From NCBI GenBank assembly GCA_003522085.1, contig DPGI01000007.1, positions 30,634 to 57,890 of the forward strand: a DNA stretch of 27,257 nt. Reading direction: 5' to 3'. The notes beneath the pieces were generated by a model. That model searched no databases, had not been told where the DNA came from, and saw only the letters and a list, made by a program, of their open reading frames with translations. The stretch is from Clostridiales bacterium (GTDB lineage Bacteria; Bacillota; Clostridia; Christensenellales; UBA1242). The position numbers and the translations under genes were made by a program. Within the stretch, counting starts at the first letter, position 1. The number at the start of each line of letters is the position of its first letter. Of the stretch, positions 14,703-22,738 are shown one piece after another.

Positions 14703-15157
14703 TGACGATAAACTTGGTGTGCGTTGGAAATTTGAAAGAAAAATTTTGGGTTGATGCCCAAAATGAATACATAAAAAGATTGCAAAAATTTTGTAAATTC
14801 AACGTTGTTGAAGTTGACGAAAAAAACTTTGCTTCAAACGAAAATGAATGCAAACAAAAAGAAGGCAAATTGATTTTAGAAAAATGCAAAGGCGATATGT
14901 TTTTGTTTGATTTGAAGGGCAAAAATTATTCAAGCGAAGAGTTTGCTTCGCTCATCGAAAAGCAAGCGCAATTTTCAAGCACATTAACCTTTGTAATCGG
15001 CGGCTCATATGGCGTGAGTGAAGATATTAAATCTCAAGCAAAAGGACTGCTAAGTTTTGGCAAACAAACGCTTCCGCACAATTTGGCTAGGGTGGTTGCA
15101 ATCGAGCAAATTTATCGCGCGTTCAACATAATTGCCGGAACAGCATATCACAAATAA
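14699..15157 (+). CDS. rlmH: 23S rRNA (pseudouridine(1915)-N3)-methyltransferase RlmH
   Basis: The start is taken as ATG 14699, overlapping the upstream TGA, with GGGGTG just before it; this gives 152 residues. RlmH is a SPOUT-class methyltransferase that adds a methyl to pseudouridine 1915 in helix 69 of 23S rRNA. The SPOUT knot sequence is clear: TFVIGGSYGVS, then LLSFGKQTLPHNLARVVAIEQ, and the C-terminal YRAFNIIAGTAYHK, which matches the family's conserved YHK/YHR tail. The N-terminus MTINLVCVGNLKEKFW also fits. It ends at a strong terminator. Confidence 0.95.
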   Translation: MMTINLVCVGNLKEKFWVDAQNEYIKRLQKFCKFNVVEVDEKNFASNENECKQKEGKLILEKCKGDMFLFDLKGKNYSSEEFASLIEKQAQFSSTLTFVIGGSYGVSEDIKSQAKGLLSFGKQTLPHNLARVVAIEQIYRAFNIIAGTAYHK

Positions 15158-15162
15158 AAAAG

Positions 15163-15187
15163 AACACATTTTGATGTGTTTTTTTGT
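15163..15187 (+). terminator. Rho-independent terminator of rlmH
   Basis: AACACAT pairs with ATGTGTT around a four-base loop, followed by seven T. It overlaps the presumed -35 region of the next gene. Confidence 0.85.
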
Positions 15188-15197
15188 TGCAATAAAG

Positions 15198-15203
15198 CAT
15201 ACT
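15198..15203 (+). promoter_or_regulatory. -10-like element of the TVP38-family gene
   Basis: CATACT lies exactly 6 nt before the ATG at 15210. No Shine-Dalgarno sequence and no clear -35 are seen. The spacing repeats that of three other genes in the window. Confidence 0.4.
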
Positions 15204-15209
15204 AAAAAC

Positions 15210-15932
15210 ATGCAAAAAAATATGTCGACATGGAAAAAGATTGGCAGAACAAGTTTGGTTGTGGTTTTGACCGCAGCAATTTTAACTCTTGTTTACTTTG
15301 TTCTGGTGTGGACCAATTTGTGGGAAAAACTCAATTCAGTAAACAAACTGCGCGTGTTTATTTTGGACTTAGGATTTTGGGGAAGAATTGTTTTTGTCGG
15401 CTTGCAGTTTTTGCAAGTGACAATAATTCCAATTCCATCAACCATTCTAACCATAGCAGGAGCAATAATATATGGGCCGTTGCAGGGTGGGCTTCTGAGT
15501 TTTTCGGGGATAATGCTTGGCTCTCTGTTGGCATTTTGGCTGGGTAGAACATTTGGCTCGAAATTGGTTTCGTTTATGGTTGGCGAAGAGACTTGCAAAA
15601 AGTGGGTTAAGTTTTTATCGCGCGCAAAATATGCCTTTTTCTTTATGATGCTTCTTCCCATGTTTCCCGATGACATTTTGTGCCTCGTCGCAGGGGTGAC
15701 CGACATGAGTTGGGCGTTTTTTGTTTTGACCAATTTGATTACAAGACCAATCGGCATTTTCCTTACAAGTTATCTTGGCAGCGGAGAAATAATTCCGTAT
15801 CATGGTTGGGGACTTGCTGTGTGGGCGGTGATAATAATTGCCGTGGCAATCTTGATGTGGCTTGTCACCAAGTATGAAGAAAATATTGAAAAAATACTGT
15901 TAAAAATAACAAAAAAATCAAAAAAAGATTAG
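15210..15932 (+). CDS. TVP38/TMEM64 (VTT/DedA-like) membrane protein
   Basis: The start is placed at ATG 15210 (240 residues); earlier in-frame starts lie within rlmH or its terminator. Proteins of this family are lipid scramblase-like or transport-related membrane proteins. Family marks are IPIPSTILTIAGAIIYGPLQGG, the SGIMLGSLLAFWLGRTFG glycine-rich stretch, and LPMFPDDILCLVAGVTDMSWAFF. There is an N-terminal membrane helix, two re-entrant-type segments, and a C-terminal helix followed by a Lys-rich tail. The specific substrate is unknown. It has no ribosome binding site. Confidence 0.88.
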   Translation: MQKNMSTWKKIGRTSLVVVLTAAILTLVYFVLVWTNLWEKLNSVNKLRVFILDLGFWGRIVFVGLQFLQVTIIPIPSTILTIAGAIIYGPLQGGLLSFSGIMLGSLLAFWLGRTFGSKLVSFMVGEETCKKWVKFLSRAKYAFFFMMLLPMFPDDILCLVAGVTDMSWAFFVLTNLITRPIGIFLTSYLGSGEIIPYHGWGLAVWAVIIIAVAILMWLVTKYEENIEKILLKITKKSKKD

Positions 15933-15975
15933 TTTTTTTGACTTTTTAAATAAATTATTTTAAAAATAAATAATT

Positions 15976-16030
15976 TTTCTTTAATTAAATTTGTTGATTT
16001 CTTTAATTAAATTTGTTGATTTCTTTAATT
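15976..16030. repeat. 22-bp tandem repeat, 2.5 copies
   Basis: Two perfect copies of a 22-bp AT-rich unit (15976-15997 and 15998-16019; it begins TTTCTTTAATTAAA and ends TTTGTTGA) are followed by an 11-bp partial third copy. It lies in the convergent gap between the TVP38-family gene and the YwaF-like gene, and no clear terminator hairpin is seen there. Confidence 0.85.
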
Positions 16031-16041
16031 GAATTTTAATT

Positions 16042-16824
16042 TTAATTTAATTTTATATTTGAATTATTTTTAATTTTTCCAATCTTTTCAATGTATGGTT
16101 CGTAATAATTTTTCACTTGATATTTTTTAAACGCCATCGCCAGCAGCCAAAAGGCTCCGCCTATATATGGCACGGTTAGCAAAAGATAAACAAATGGAAT
16201 TGGGCACAATTTGTAAAGCGGCTCTAACACCATAATACCGCCAGGCCTAAGCGTGTATGAATGATTGTGTGGGCCGTCTAAGCTCCAGCCGTTAAAGCCA
16301 ATGTTTGCAACAAACGATGATAAAAAGTAAACAAGCATGCAAAGCAAAACAGGAGCGATATATTCTTTTCGCGGCTTAAATCTTCGCGCGGCAATCATAA
16401 GCATAGGAACAAGCACAACCATCATGTGGTCAATCCAAAAGTTTAAGGTTACGATTGAATACCACATCGAGTTTTCGACATCTGACGGATAAGCGATGAA
16501 GGTTGATGCAGCGGCAAACATTGAAAAGAAAAACAGATATTGCCTGCCAAGTTCGTTTTTCTTGATTAGGCAAAGGGGAAGCAGAATAAAGTTGAAATTG
16601 CACACTTGAAACATCTGTTCAAAAAAGTTTTGCGGGTCAAATGCAGTTCCGCGCCTTGTCAAATGCAAAAACAAAATTCCAATCATGCCAATCAAGACGG
16701 CTGAATGAATCATCACGCTTTGCCACTTTGGACTGACGCGTGAACAAATAAACATTAAAACAGCAATAATTACAATGGTTGCAACCAGCATCAAAATGTG
16801 TGCCGTTCCGCCAATGGTCATCAT
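16042..16824 (-). CDS. YwaF-like (TIGR02206/TMEM164) integral membrane protein
   Basis: The 260-residue protein has about seven membrane helices. The features that suggest the YwaF/TIGR02206 family are the early GTAHILML, the central QVCNFNFILLPLCLI segment, the aromatic and His-containing VTLNFWIDHMMVVLVPML, and the PYIGGAFWLLAMAF C-terminal helix. The function of the bacterial family is not known. Start ATG is the first of two adjacent Met codons; AAAGGA lies about 11 nt upstream. The last residues (KNNSNIKLN) run into an AT-rich, repeat-bearing region. Family call is by recognition of pattern, not search. Confidence 0.78.
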   Translation of the reverse strand: MMTIGGTAHILMLVATIVIIAVLMFICSRVSPKWQSVMIHSAVLIGMIGILFLHLTRRGTAFDPQNFFEQMFQVCNFNFILLPLCLIKKNELGRQYLFFFSMFAAASTFIAYPSDVENSMWYSIVTLNFWIDHMMVVLVPMLMIAARRFKPRKEYIAPVLLCMLVYFLSSFVANIGFNGWSLDGPHNHSYTLRPGGIMVLEPLYKLCPIPFVYLLLTVPYIGGAFWLLAMAFKKYQVKNYYEPYIEKIGKIKNNSNIKLN

Positions 16825-16901
16825 AAGATTTCGTTTCCTTTGTTTTTATATAGCCTAGCATAAAATTCTTTTTATCGTCAAACTTTACGTATAAAAAACA
16901 A

Positions 16902-16930
16902 AAAAATCAGCATTATTTTGCTGATTTTTT
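16902..16930. terminator. Terminator of the minus-strand methyltransferase gene
   Basis: AAAAAATCAGCA pairs with TGCTGATTTTTT around a six-base loop. On the minus strand the stem is followed by a T run, and the methyltransferase stop codon lies in the loop. Confidence 0.85.
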
Positions 16931-17665
16931 CGCGCGAATATACAAATAATATGGCAAATCGGCTTGATATTTATATTTATCAACCAACCTAACGGCCTTT
17001 TGAGTTGCGTAAGACGGCATAATGTGTTCAATGTTTAAGTTTGAATTGCTCAAAGTGTTGATTATGTATTCTATTGTGCGGTGATATTTTTCTACGTTTG
17101 TTCCGTTCCAATTGTAAACGCGTTTGCCCATGTTTTGATAATCGCTGATTAAGAAATAATGTTTGCCATCAATATCAATCTGTTTTGATTGTGCTTTGTC
17201 GTAAATAGGGCACGTCCTGATTGGATGCTCTTGTGAAAACACCAAAAGCCCATTTGGCTTTAAAAGATTTGAAATGTCTTTTGCTAATTTTTCAAAATCT
17301 TTGACATAGTGGAATGCAAGCGAACTTACAACCATATCAAATTTTTTGTGGATTTGGTCAATCTCTTCCATTGCCATAACTTTAAATTCAAGTTTGCCTT
17401 TTATGGCTGTTTTATTGGCCTCGCTTATCATGTTTTTTGAAATGTCGGTTCCAAGCACGTATTTTGCTCCGGCATCGCTCAAAAGTTTACTAAGTCCGCC
17501 CGAGCCGCAACCTAAATCAAGAATTGACATTCCGCTTACATCATTTGGCAGCATTTCAATCATTTGTGGTTTTTCGATCAGGTTGTTTGCATTGATCTGT
17601 TGACCGCGCATGTTTTGATAGCCATCAAAAAATTCTTTTTTGTCATAAATATTTTGTTTGCTCAT
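16913..17665 (-). CDS. Class I SAM-dependent methyltransferase (Methyltransf_11 type)
   Basis: The 250-residue protein carries the SAM-binding motif ILDLGCGSGGLSKLLSDAG (48-66), the acidic GTDISKNMI, and the post-motif LAFHYVKDFEKLAKDISNLLKPNGLLVFSQEHP, which is typical of small-molecule methyltransferases of the UbiE/type 11 group. The N-terminal FFDGYQNMRGQQINANNLIE resembles a substrate-lid segment of this group. Start ATG follows AAGGAGGGA. No substrate can be assigned. It is divergent from the kinase-HAM1 gene and upstream of the YwaF-like gene, separated from it by a terminator. Confidence 0.88.
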   Translation of the reverse strand: MSKQNIYDKKEFFDGYQNMRGQQINANNLIEKPQMIEMLPNDVSGMSILDLGCGSGGLSKLLSDAGAKYVLGTDISKNMISEANKTAIKGKLEFKVMAMEEIDQIHKKFDMVVSSLAFHYVKDFEKLAKDISNLLKPNGLLVFSQEHPIRTCPIYDKAQSKQIDIDGKHYFLISDYQNMGKRVYNWNGTNVEKYHRTIEYIINTLSNSNLNIEHIMPSYATQKAVRLVDKYKYQADLPYYLYIRAKKSAK

Positions 17666-17745
17666 TTTCCCTCCTTTTTAAATATTATCACAGTTTGCAC
17701 GCAAAGTAAAGTACATAAAAATTTATTTAGATTAAATATTATTGA

Positions 17746-17774
17746 TTGCGAAATTGTTTTTAATATGATAATAT
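17746..17774 (+). promoter_or_regulatory. Promoter of the kinase-HAM1/lemA/DUF3137 operon
   Basis: TTGCGA (17746-17751) and TAATAT (17769-17774) are 17 bp apart, and TG lies one base before the -10. The GGTGAGGGG ribosome binding site immediately follows. Confidence 0.6.
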
Positions 17775-17790
17775 TTAGGTGAGGGGAAAA

Positions 17791-18900
17791 ATGAAAACAG
17801 TTTATCTTTTAATTGGACTGCCAGGAGCGGGCAAAACAACTTTTTCTAAGCGTGCGTTGTCATCTGCTTTTACAATCGAACTTGATAAAGTCAGACAGCA
17901 AATGTCCGATGCCAGAATAATTGGAAAGATTTATTCAAGCCTTGACAATAAAATAGTTTTTGCTGAGTTTCACAAACAGATTTTAAAAGCAATAGGGCAG
18001 CATGATGAAATCATAGTTGATGCTACTAATGCGCGCAAAAGCGAAAGACAAGAAATTTATGATTTGCTGGCAGAATACAAACCAAAGTTTGTTATTGTGA
18101 ATTTTGCCGATTCGCAAGAAGTTGCAGTTGAAAGAATTTTAAAACGCCAACAACTCAATCCAAATTGTGTCCATTTTCATCCAAATCCCAAAGAGTCAGT
18201 GGCCATTTATGCTGAGCGCATAAAAGAAGGTGCGGCAACGTTTGATGAACCTATTGCAGAGATTTGGACGGTTAAAGACGGAAAGATTTTAAATAAAAAA
18301 AGCAAAGTGCTTATCGCATCAAAAAATCTTGGGAAAATTTGGATTTACGAACAAGTTTGCGATGAACTTGGCATAGCGATAACAAGCCTAGCACAGATTG
18401 CAGTAAACGAAGAAGTTGAAGAAACAGGTAAAACTGAAATTGAAAATGCTATTTTAAAAGCAGAAGCGTATCATAAAATTACAGGCTTGCCAGTGATTTC
18501 GAATGACAGCGGGCTGATTATTGATAAATTTGCACCAAACGATCAACCGGGGCTTTTGGTGCGTAGATTTGGCGGAAAAGAACTGACAGATCAACAGATG
18601 CTTGAAATTTACATAAAAAAACTTAACGAAGTCGGCGGCGAAAGTGACGGGCACTATAACGTGGCTCTTGCTTTGATTGATGAAAAAGGTCAACTTTTTA
18701 CTAAACTTTTCACTCCACATCGTCATTTTATAAACAAAGCCAGCAAGGTGCTTGTAAAAGGCGTTCCGCTTTCATCACTTGAATATGACAGCAAAACAAA
18801 TAAATATCTAAGTGAAATGACCACAAAAGAAAGAAATGACTATGAGGCGGAGGCAATGGCTAAGCAAAAAGACTTTATAAAACAAGTTTTTTGTAAATAA
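17791..18900 (+). CDS. P-loop (PNK-like) kinase fused to HAM1-type NTP pyrophosphatase
   Basis: The start is ATG 17791, behind GGTGAGGGG; a GTG at 17779 lies in the ribosome binding site. The 369-residue protein has two parts. Residues 1-165 form a P-loop kinase: GLPGAGKTT (9-17), IIVDATNARKSERQEI (74-89), and a lid with ERILKRQ, as in predicted kinases related to polynucleotide kinase. Residues 172-369 resemble HAM1/RdgB (ITPase), which hydrolyses dITP and XTP: IASKNLGK (175-182), EETGKTEIENAILKAEAY, and ISNDSGLIID (236-245) with the catalytic Asp239. The usual C-terminal SHR motif after the EMT segment is absent; the matching stretch reads NDYEAEAM (349-356). Substrate specificity may therefore differ. 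Genes for LemA and DUF3137 follow with 12- and 11-nt gaps. Confidence 0.88.
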   Translation: MKTVYLLIGLPGAGKTTFSKRALSSAFTIELDKVRQQMSDARIIGKIYSSLDNKIVFAEFHKQILKAIGQHDEIIVDATNARKSERQEIYDLLAEYKPKFVIVNFADSQEVAVERILKRQQLNPNCVHFHPNPKESVAIYAERIKEGAATFDEPIAEIWTVKDGKILNKKSKVLIASKNLGKIWIYEQVCDELGIAITSLAQIAVNEEVEETGKTEIENAILKAEAYHKITGLPVISNDSGLIIDKFAPNDQPGLLVRRFGGKELTDQQMLEIYIKKLNEVGGESDGHYNVALALIDEKGQLFTKLFTPHRHFINKASKVLVKGVPLSSLEYDSKTNKYLSEMTTKERNDYEAEAMAKQKDFIKQVFCK

Positions 18901-18912
18901 AGGAGAATAAAT

Positions 18913-19557
18913 ATGAAACAAAAAAACTATGTGCTTATGTGGATTCTTACAATTTTCATCTTCGCATTACTTGCCGCAGGATCGGTTGTTGGTTTCTGCT
19001 TTAACCTTTACATTTTGGGTGGCGTTTTGGCAGGTCTCATGCTTGCAATCATTATTTTGTTTGTTTTGCAATACAACAAAATGGTTCGCTATCGCAACAA
19101 GATTCAAGAAAGTTTGTCGCTTATTGACATTCAACTTAAAATGCGTTTTGATTTGATACCAAATTTAGTAAATACTGTCAAAGGCTATGCGAAACACGAA
19201 AAAGAAACTTTCAAAGAAACTATCGCTCTTCGCAACGCGGCCATTGCTGCAACGGACGAACAAGAGAAGTTGGAACTTTCAAACAAACTTGTTCCAAAGA
19301 TGAAAGACATCGTTATGATTGCCGAAGATTATCCCGAACTTAAAGCGCAGTCACTTTATAAAAGTTTGATGGAGCAACTTGTCGATATTGAAGACCGCAT
19401 TGTTTCAGCTCGCAGAATTTATGACAGCAACGTCAATTTATACAACACCTTGATAGCAACTTTCCCAAACAATTTGGTGGCAACAACTTTCAAGTTTTCA
19501 AAAGAACAAATGTATAAGATTGATGCGGGCGAGAATATATGCCCAAAAGTGCAATAA
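18913..19557 (+). CDS. LemA-family membrane protein
   Basis: The 214-residue protein has two hydrophobic segments within residues 8-54 and then the LemA helical bundle. Marks of the family are QYNKMVRYRNKIQESLSLIDIQLKMRFDLIPNLVNTVKGYAKHEKETF, the YPELKAQSLYKSLMEQLVDIEDRI segment, and ARRIYDSNVNLYNTLIATFPNNLVA. LemA proteins have a short N-terminal segment and a long helical domain; their exact role is not settled. The ATG follows AAAGGAGAAT. It lies 12 nt after the kinase-HAM1 gene and 11 nt before the DUF3137 gene; LemA followed by a DUF3137-type protein is a known pairing. Confidence 0.93.
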   Translation: MKQKNYVLMWILTIFIFALLAAGSVVGFCFNLYILGGVLAGLMLAIIILFVLQYNKMVRYRNKIQESLSLIDIQLKMRFDLIPNLVNTVKGYAKHEKETFKETIALRNAAIAATDEQEKLELSNKLVPKMKDIVMIAEDYPELKAQSLYKSLMEQLVDIEDRIVSARRIYDSNVNLYNTLIATFPNNLVATTFKFSKEQMYKIDAGENICPKVQ

Positions 19558-19568
19558 GCAGGTGAGAT

Positions 19569-20510
19569 ATGATATCTAAGGAAGAATTTTGCTCGGTTGC
19601 AGGTCAGCTCATCACAGACGAGGACAGAAAAAAATATTCAAAATGCAAAAGACGAACGACTATTTTGCTGAGTTGTATTTTACCTGCCATAGTCGTTTTG
19701 TTTACAATCCTTACGCTTTTTTCAACACAAACGGGGGCTCGTTTTGCTTTTATCCCGTGTGGAATAGTTGTTCTTGTCATAGCAGCGCTTATTATTTTTA
19801 GAGCCAGCAGTTTTGAGTGGACGAATTTTAAGCAAAAATATGGAGCAAAAGTGCTCAAATGCTTGCTCGGCGATTATGAATATGATTACAAGCAGGATTA
19901 TTGCATAGCAAAAAAAATATTTATTGCCAGCAATTTTGCGGGTAAGTTTGACAATTATCGCGGCGAAGATTTGTTGACTGTAAAAATTAAAAATGATGAC
20001 GGAACACCATCTAATGCAGAATTTTTAATTTGCGACTTAAATGTAACCGAAACTAGACAACGCACAGTCGTTTCAAATGGTCACACTCGCACAGAACAAT
20101 ACACTGTAACTGTTTATAATGGAGCTTTTGGTTATGTGAGATTTCCATTTGCTTTTAAATGTGAGTTAGATATAAACCCTTACAGTAAAAGAAATCAAAA
20201 GATCTCGCTTGAAGACATTGATTTTAATAAAAGATTCAGCGTTTATACTTCCGACCAAGTCGAAGCGCTTTGCATTTTGACTCCAACAATGATGACCAAA
20301 TTGGCAGCGCTCGACAAACGTGTAAAGCACCTTAAATTGTCGATTTCAAACAACAATTTATATCTCGGATTTAAGCGTAACTTATTTGAAATAAACAAAA
20401 AAGGCCGCGCTTTAGACGGCAGAGTTTTTGAACGTTTTTATGACGATGCAATCAACATCTATGAAATCTTAGAGGAAATCAAAAACAACAACAAAGTTTT
20501 TAAAATGTAA
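19569..20510 (+). CDS. DUF3137-like membrane protein, partner of LemA
   Basis: The 313-residue protein has two membrane helices (about 28-52 and 58-78) followed by a large soluble domain. The soluble part has GEDLLTVKIKNDDG and YNGAFGYVRFPFAFKCEL, then IDFNKRFSVYTSDQVEALCILTPTMMTKLAAL, which matches the core of DUF3137: a fixed FxVyt/FxVcS-type strand followed by a helix ending in TPxMM. It probably works at the membrane with LemA. Start ATG follows AGGTGA. The function of the family is unknown. The operon ends without an obvious hairpin before the convergent tRNA-Arg gene. Confidence 0.85.
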   Translation: MISKEEFCSVAGQLITDEDRKKYSKCKRRTTILLSCILPAIVVLFTILTLFSTQTGARFAFIPCGIVVLVIAALIIFRASSFEWTNFKQKYGAKVLKCLLGDYEYDYKQDYCIAKKIFIASNFAGKFDNYRGEDLLTVKIKNDDGTPSNAEFLICDLNVTETRQRTVVSNGHTRTEQYTVTVYNGAFGYVRFPFAFKCELDINPYSKRNQKISLEDIDFNKRFSVYTSDQVEALCILTPTMMTKLAALDKRVKHLKLSISNNNLYLGFKRNLFEINKKGRALDGRVFERFYDDAINIYEILEEIKNNNKVFKM

Positions 20511-20545
20511 ATATGAAACAGAAAGTCTAAATTCAGTTATTTTTA

Positions 20546-20620
20546 TGGTGCTCCCGTCAGGGCTCGAACCCGAAATCTAAGTTCCGAAGACTTATGTGAT
20601 ATCCATTTCACTACGGGAGC
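20546..20620 (-). tRNA. tRNA-Arg (anticodon TCG)
   Basis: Read on the minus strand, the acceptor stem GCTCCCG/CGGGAGC, a D arm with GATATC, and the anticodon stem TAAGT/ACTTA around loop CTTCGGA give anticodon TCG, which reads CGA and other CGN codons. The T arm TTCGAGC is standard and CCA is encoded. It is convergent with the DUF3137 gene. Confidence 0.95.
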
Positions 20621-20713
20621 ATGTTTTACTTAACAAATTATACATTTATTTTTAAAAAATTGCAAATCAATAATTTAACGTGCGTAAATTTGTTTTATCT
20701 TTTTTTGTGAATA

Positions 20714-20722
20714 TGTTACAAT
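20714..20722 (+). promoter_or_regulatory. Extended -10 promoter of the coupling protein gene
   Basis: TGtTACAAT is an extended -10 (TG one base before TACAAT) 18 nt upstream of the ATG. I see no good -35. A GGGGGA ribosome binding site follows. Confidence 0.45.
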
Positions 20723-20740
20723 TGTATATACGGGGGATAT

Positions 20741-22729
20741 ATGAAAAAATATCTAAAAAATATTCTTATTTGGTCTATTATCTGCGCAGTTATCGGTTAT
20801 GGCGTAGGTGTTGGCGTTGCATATCTTCAAAATGACAAAATTTGGGATATAGCATTGCTCACAGACAAAATGGTTTGGATTTTGCTTACAACAGGTGTTT
20901 TAATCGGGTTTGTTTGTGGAATCTATTTCAAGCCAAAAGGGGCAAACAAAACCAAGTCGGTCGGAAAAACTGCCAGCGGAACAGAATATTCGTTGCACTT
21001 TGACTCAGGCTTTATGACAAGAGAGCAAATTTTAAACGACAAGTTTTTGATTAACCAAACATGGACTTCGTTGCCAACTCTTAAGAAAACAGGTTCATTT
21101 ATTAAAACCGAACAAAATGGCTCAAAATTAGAAATCACAATGAAAGATGAAATGCACGCGTTGATTATTGGTACAACCGGAACAGGTAAAACTTCGATGA
21201 TTATTGACCCAGCAATTCGTATCTATGCACATTCAGCAGAAAAACCATCACTTGTAATAGCAGACCCTAAGGGTGAACTTTACGCTCACCACGCAAGAGC
21301 GCTTATGGAAGAAGGCTATGAAGTTAAGATGTATGACCTTGACAACCCATATTCATCTGCGCGTTGGAATCCAATGGATAGACCATATGAAATGTTCCAA
21401 AAAGCAATGAATCTTGGGAAAACTGCTAAAAAATATTCTGGCTGCACTCCTGCTCAGGCTGGTAAAGCTACACTTGAAGGCATTGAATATGGCCCAGTTT
21501 GGTATGAGCTTGACGGAGTCGCTTTCCCAGACGAAGAAAGTTTAAACAAAGAAATCGAAGCAAAAAAACAAAAAATGATTGGTGACGCAAAGTTTGAACT
21601 TCGCGGAATCGCCGCATCGGTTTGCCCAATCTCACAAGGCACAAACGACACAATGTGGGAAAGTGGGGCACAGGACTATCTTTACGGAATTATGCTTGCC
21701 ATGCTTGAAGACACAGTCGACAAAAGACTTGGCGAAAACAAACTCCGTCAAGATCAATTCAATTTTTACAACCTTTACAAAATTTCACAAAAGAAAGACG
21801 CCGACCCAGACAATCCATTCAACTCAGTTAGAAGATATTGCACTGGTAGAAGCAAAACATCTGAAGTTATGTCAATCACATCTGGCGTAATCAACTCAGC
21901 CGCTTCAACCACAAAGTCTTACTTGAGCGTGCTTTCAACAAAAATCACAGCACTCATGCAAGATATGGGAATTTGCTATGCAACCAGCGGAACAGACATT
22001 GATTTCAACCGCTTCGTTGAAAAACCAACCGCATTCTTCATTAAAATTCCTGATCACAAAAAAGAACGTCACTCACTTGCAACAATCTGCATTTCGCAAC
22101 TTTACCGTTGCCTTGTCGACTGTGCAAACAAATATCCGGGCTTAAAACTTCCACGCCACGTTTACTTCATGCTTGATGAGTTCGGTAACTTGCCAGTAAT
22201 TCAAGATTTTGGAACGATGGTTACAGTTTCACGTTCAAGAAACATATTCTTCCAAATCGTTGTTCAATCATTTACTCAGCTTGACACAAAATACGGCAAA
22301 GAAGTAGCCGAAACTCTTAAAGGAAACTTCAACATTCAAATCTTCTTGGGAACAGAAGACACGCCAACGCGTGAAGCCTTCTCAAAGAGCTGTGGTGAAG
22401 TTCAACTTATCACAAAAGAAGAATCTGAAACCAAAAACAAAGGCAAGGGCGAAGAGTCGACTTCAAAATCAACCAGCACACAACGTTCGGTTAAACCTTT
22501 GGTTGACCCATACGAACTCAGCACTTTGCCATTCGGAACAGCAATCATCAAAGTGTTTAGATACAACCCAATTCGTTGTATGTTGCCACAATTCCATAAA
22601 ATTTCCCAAATGGAAAAATATCCGCCACTTGTTGCATCTCAAACAAGCAGAGCACTTGATGAAGAACACGTATTCTACGACATCGACAAGCGTAACCAAA
22701 TTGTGCTTGGCAGACCAAGTTTCTTCTAA
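20741..22729 (+). CDS. VirD4/TraG-type type IV coupling protein (ATPase)
   Basis: The 662-residue protein is a type IV secretion coupling ATPase. Two N-terminal membrane helices (about 7-29 and 44-62) anchor it. The Walker A motif is GTTGTGKT (144-151), followed by VIADPKGELYAHHA, the typical VirD4 segment. Walker B is MLDEFGNLP with Asp479 and Glu480. The C-terminal domain includes the TraG/TraD-like VSRSRNIFFQIVVQSFTQLDTKYG. VirD4 proteins feed substrates (protein or relaxase-bound DNA) into a type IV channel. No relaxase, VirB4 or other channel gene is visible in the window. The residue 235-290 stretch (GCTPAQAGKATLEGIEYGPV and a charged segment) is an insertion I cannot assign. Confidence 0.92.
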   Translation: MKKYLKNILIWSIICAVIGYGVGVGVAYLQNDKIWDIALLTDKMVWILLTTGVLIGFVCGIYFKPKGANKTKSVGKTASGTEYSLHFDSGFMTREQILNDKFLINQTWTSLPTLKKTGSFIKTEQNGSKLEITMKDEMHALIIGTTGTGKTSMIIDPAIRIYAHSAEKPSLVIADPKGELYAHHARALMEEGYEVKMYDLDNPYSSARWNPMDRPYEMFQKAMNLGKTAKKYSGCTPAQAGKATLEGIEYGPVWYELDGVAFPDEESLNKEIEAKKQKMIGDAKFELRGIAASVCPISQGTNDTMWESGAQDYLYGIMLAMLEDTVDKRLGENKLRQDQFNFYNLYKISQKKDADPDNPFNSVRRYCTGRSKTSEVMSITSGVINSAASTTKSYLSVLSTKITALMQDMGICYATSGTDIDFNRFVEKPTAFFIKIPDHKKERHSLATICISQLYRCLVDCANKYPGLKLPRHVYFMLDEFGNLPVIQDFGTMVTVSRSRNIFFQIVVQSFTQLDTKYGKEVAETLKGNFNIQIFLGTEDTPTREAFSKSCGEVQLITKEESETKNKGKGEESTSKSTSTQRSVKPLVDPYELSTLPFGTAIIKVFRYNPIRCMLPQFHKISQMEKYPPLVASQTSRALDEEHVFYDIDKRNQIVLGRPSFF

Positions 22730-22738
22730 TTGTTTAAA

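Noticed and set aside
15132..15209. Upstream start for the TVP38-family protein
   Set aside because: The extra residues are encoded by the end of rlmH and its terminator hairpin.
20546..22729. tRNA-Arg plus coupling protein as an integrated element
   Set aside because: Integration normally uses the 3' end of a tRNA, which here faces the LemA/DUF3137 side, and there is no integrase, no repeated tRNA end and no change in composition.
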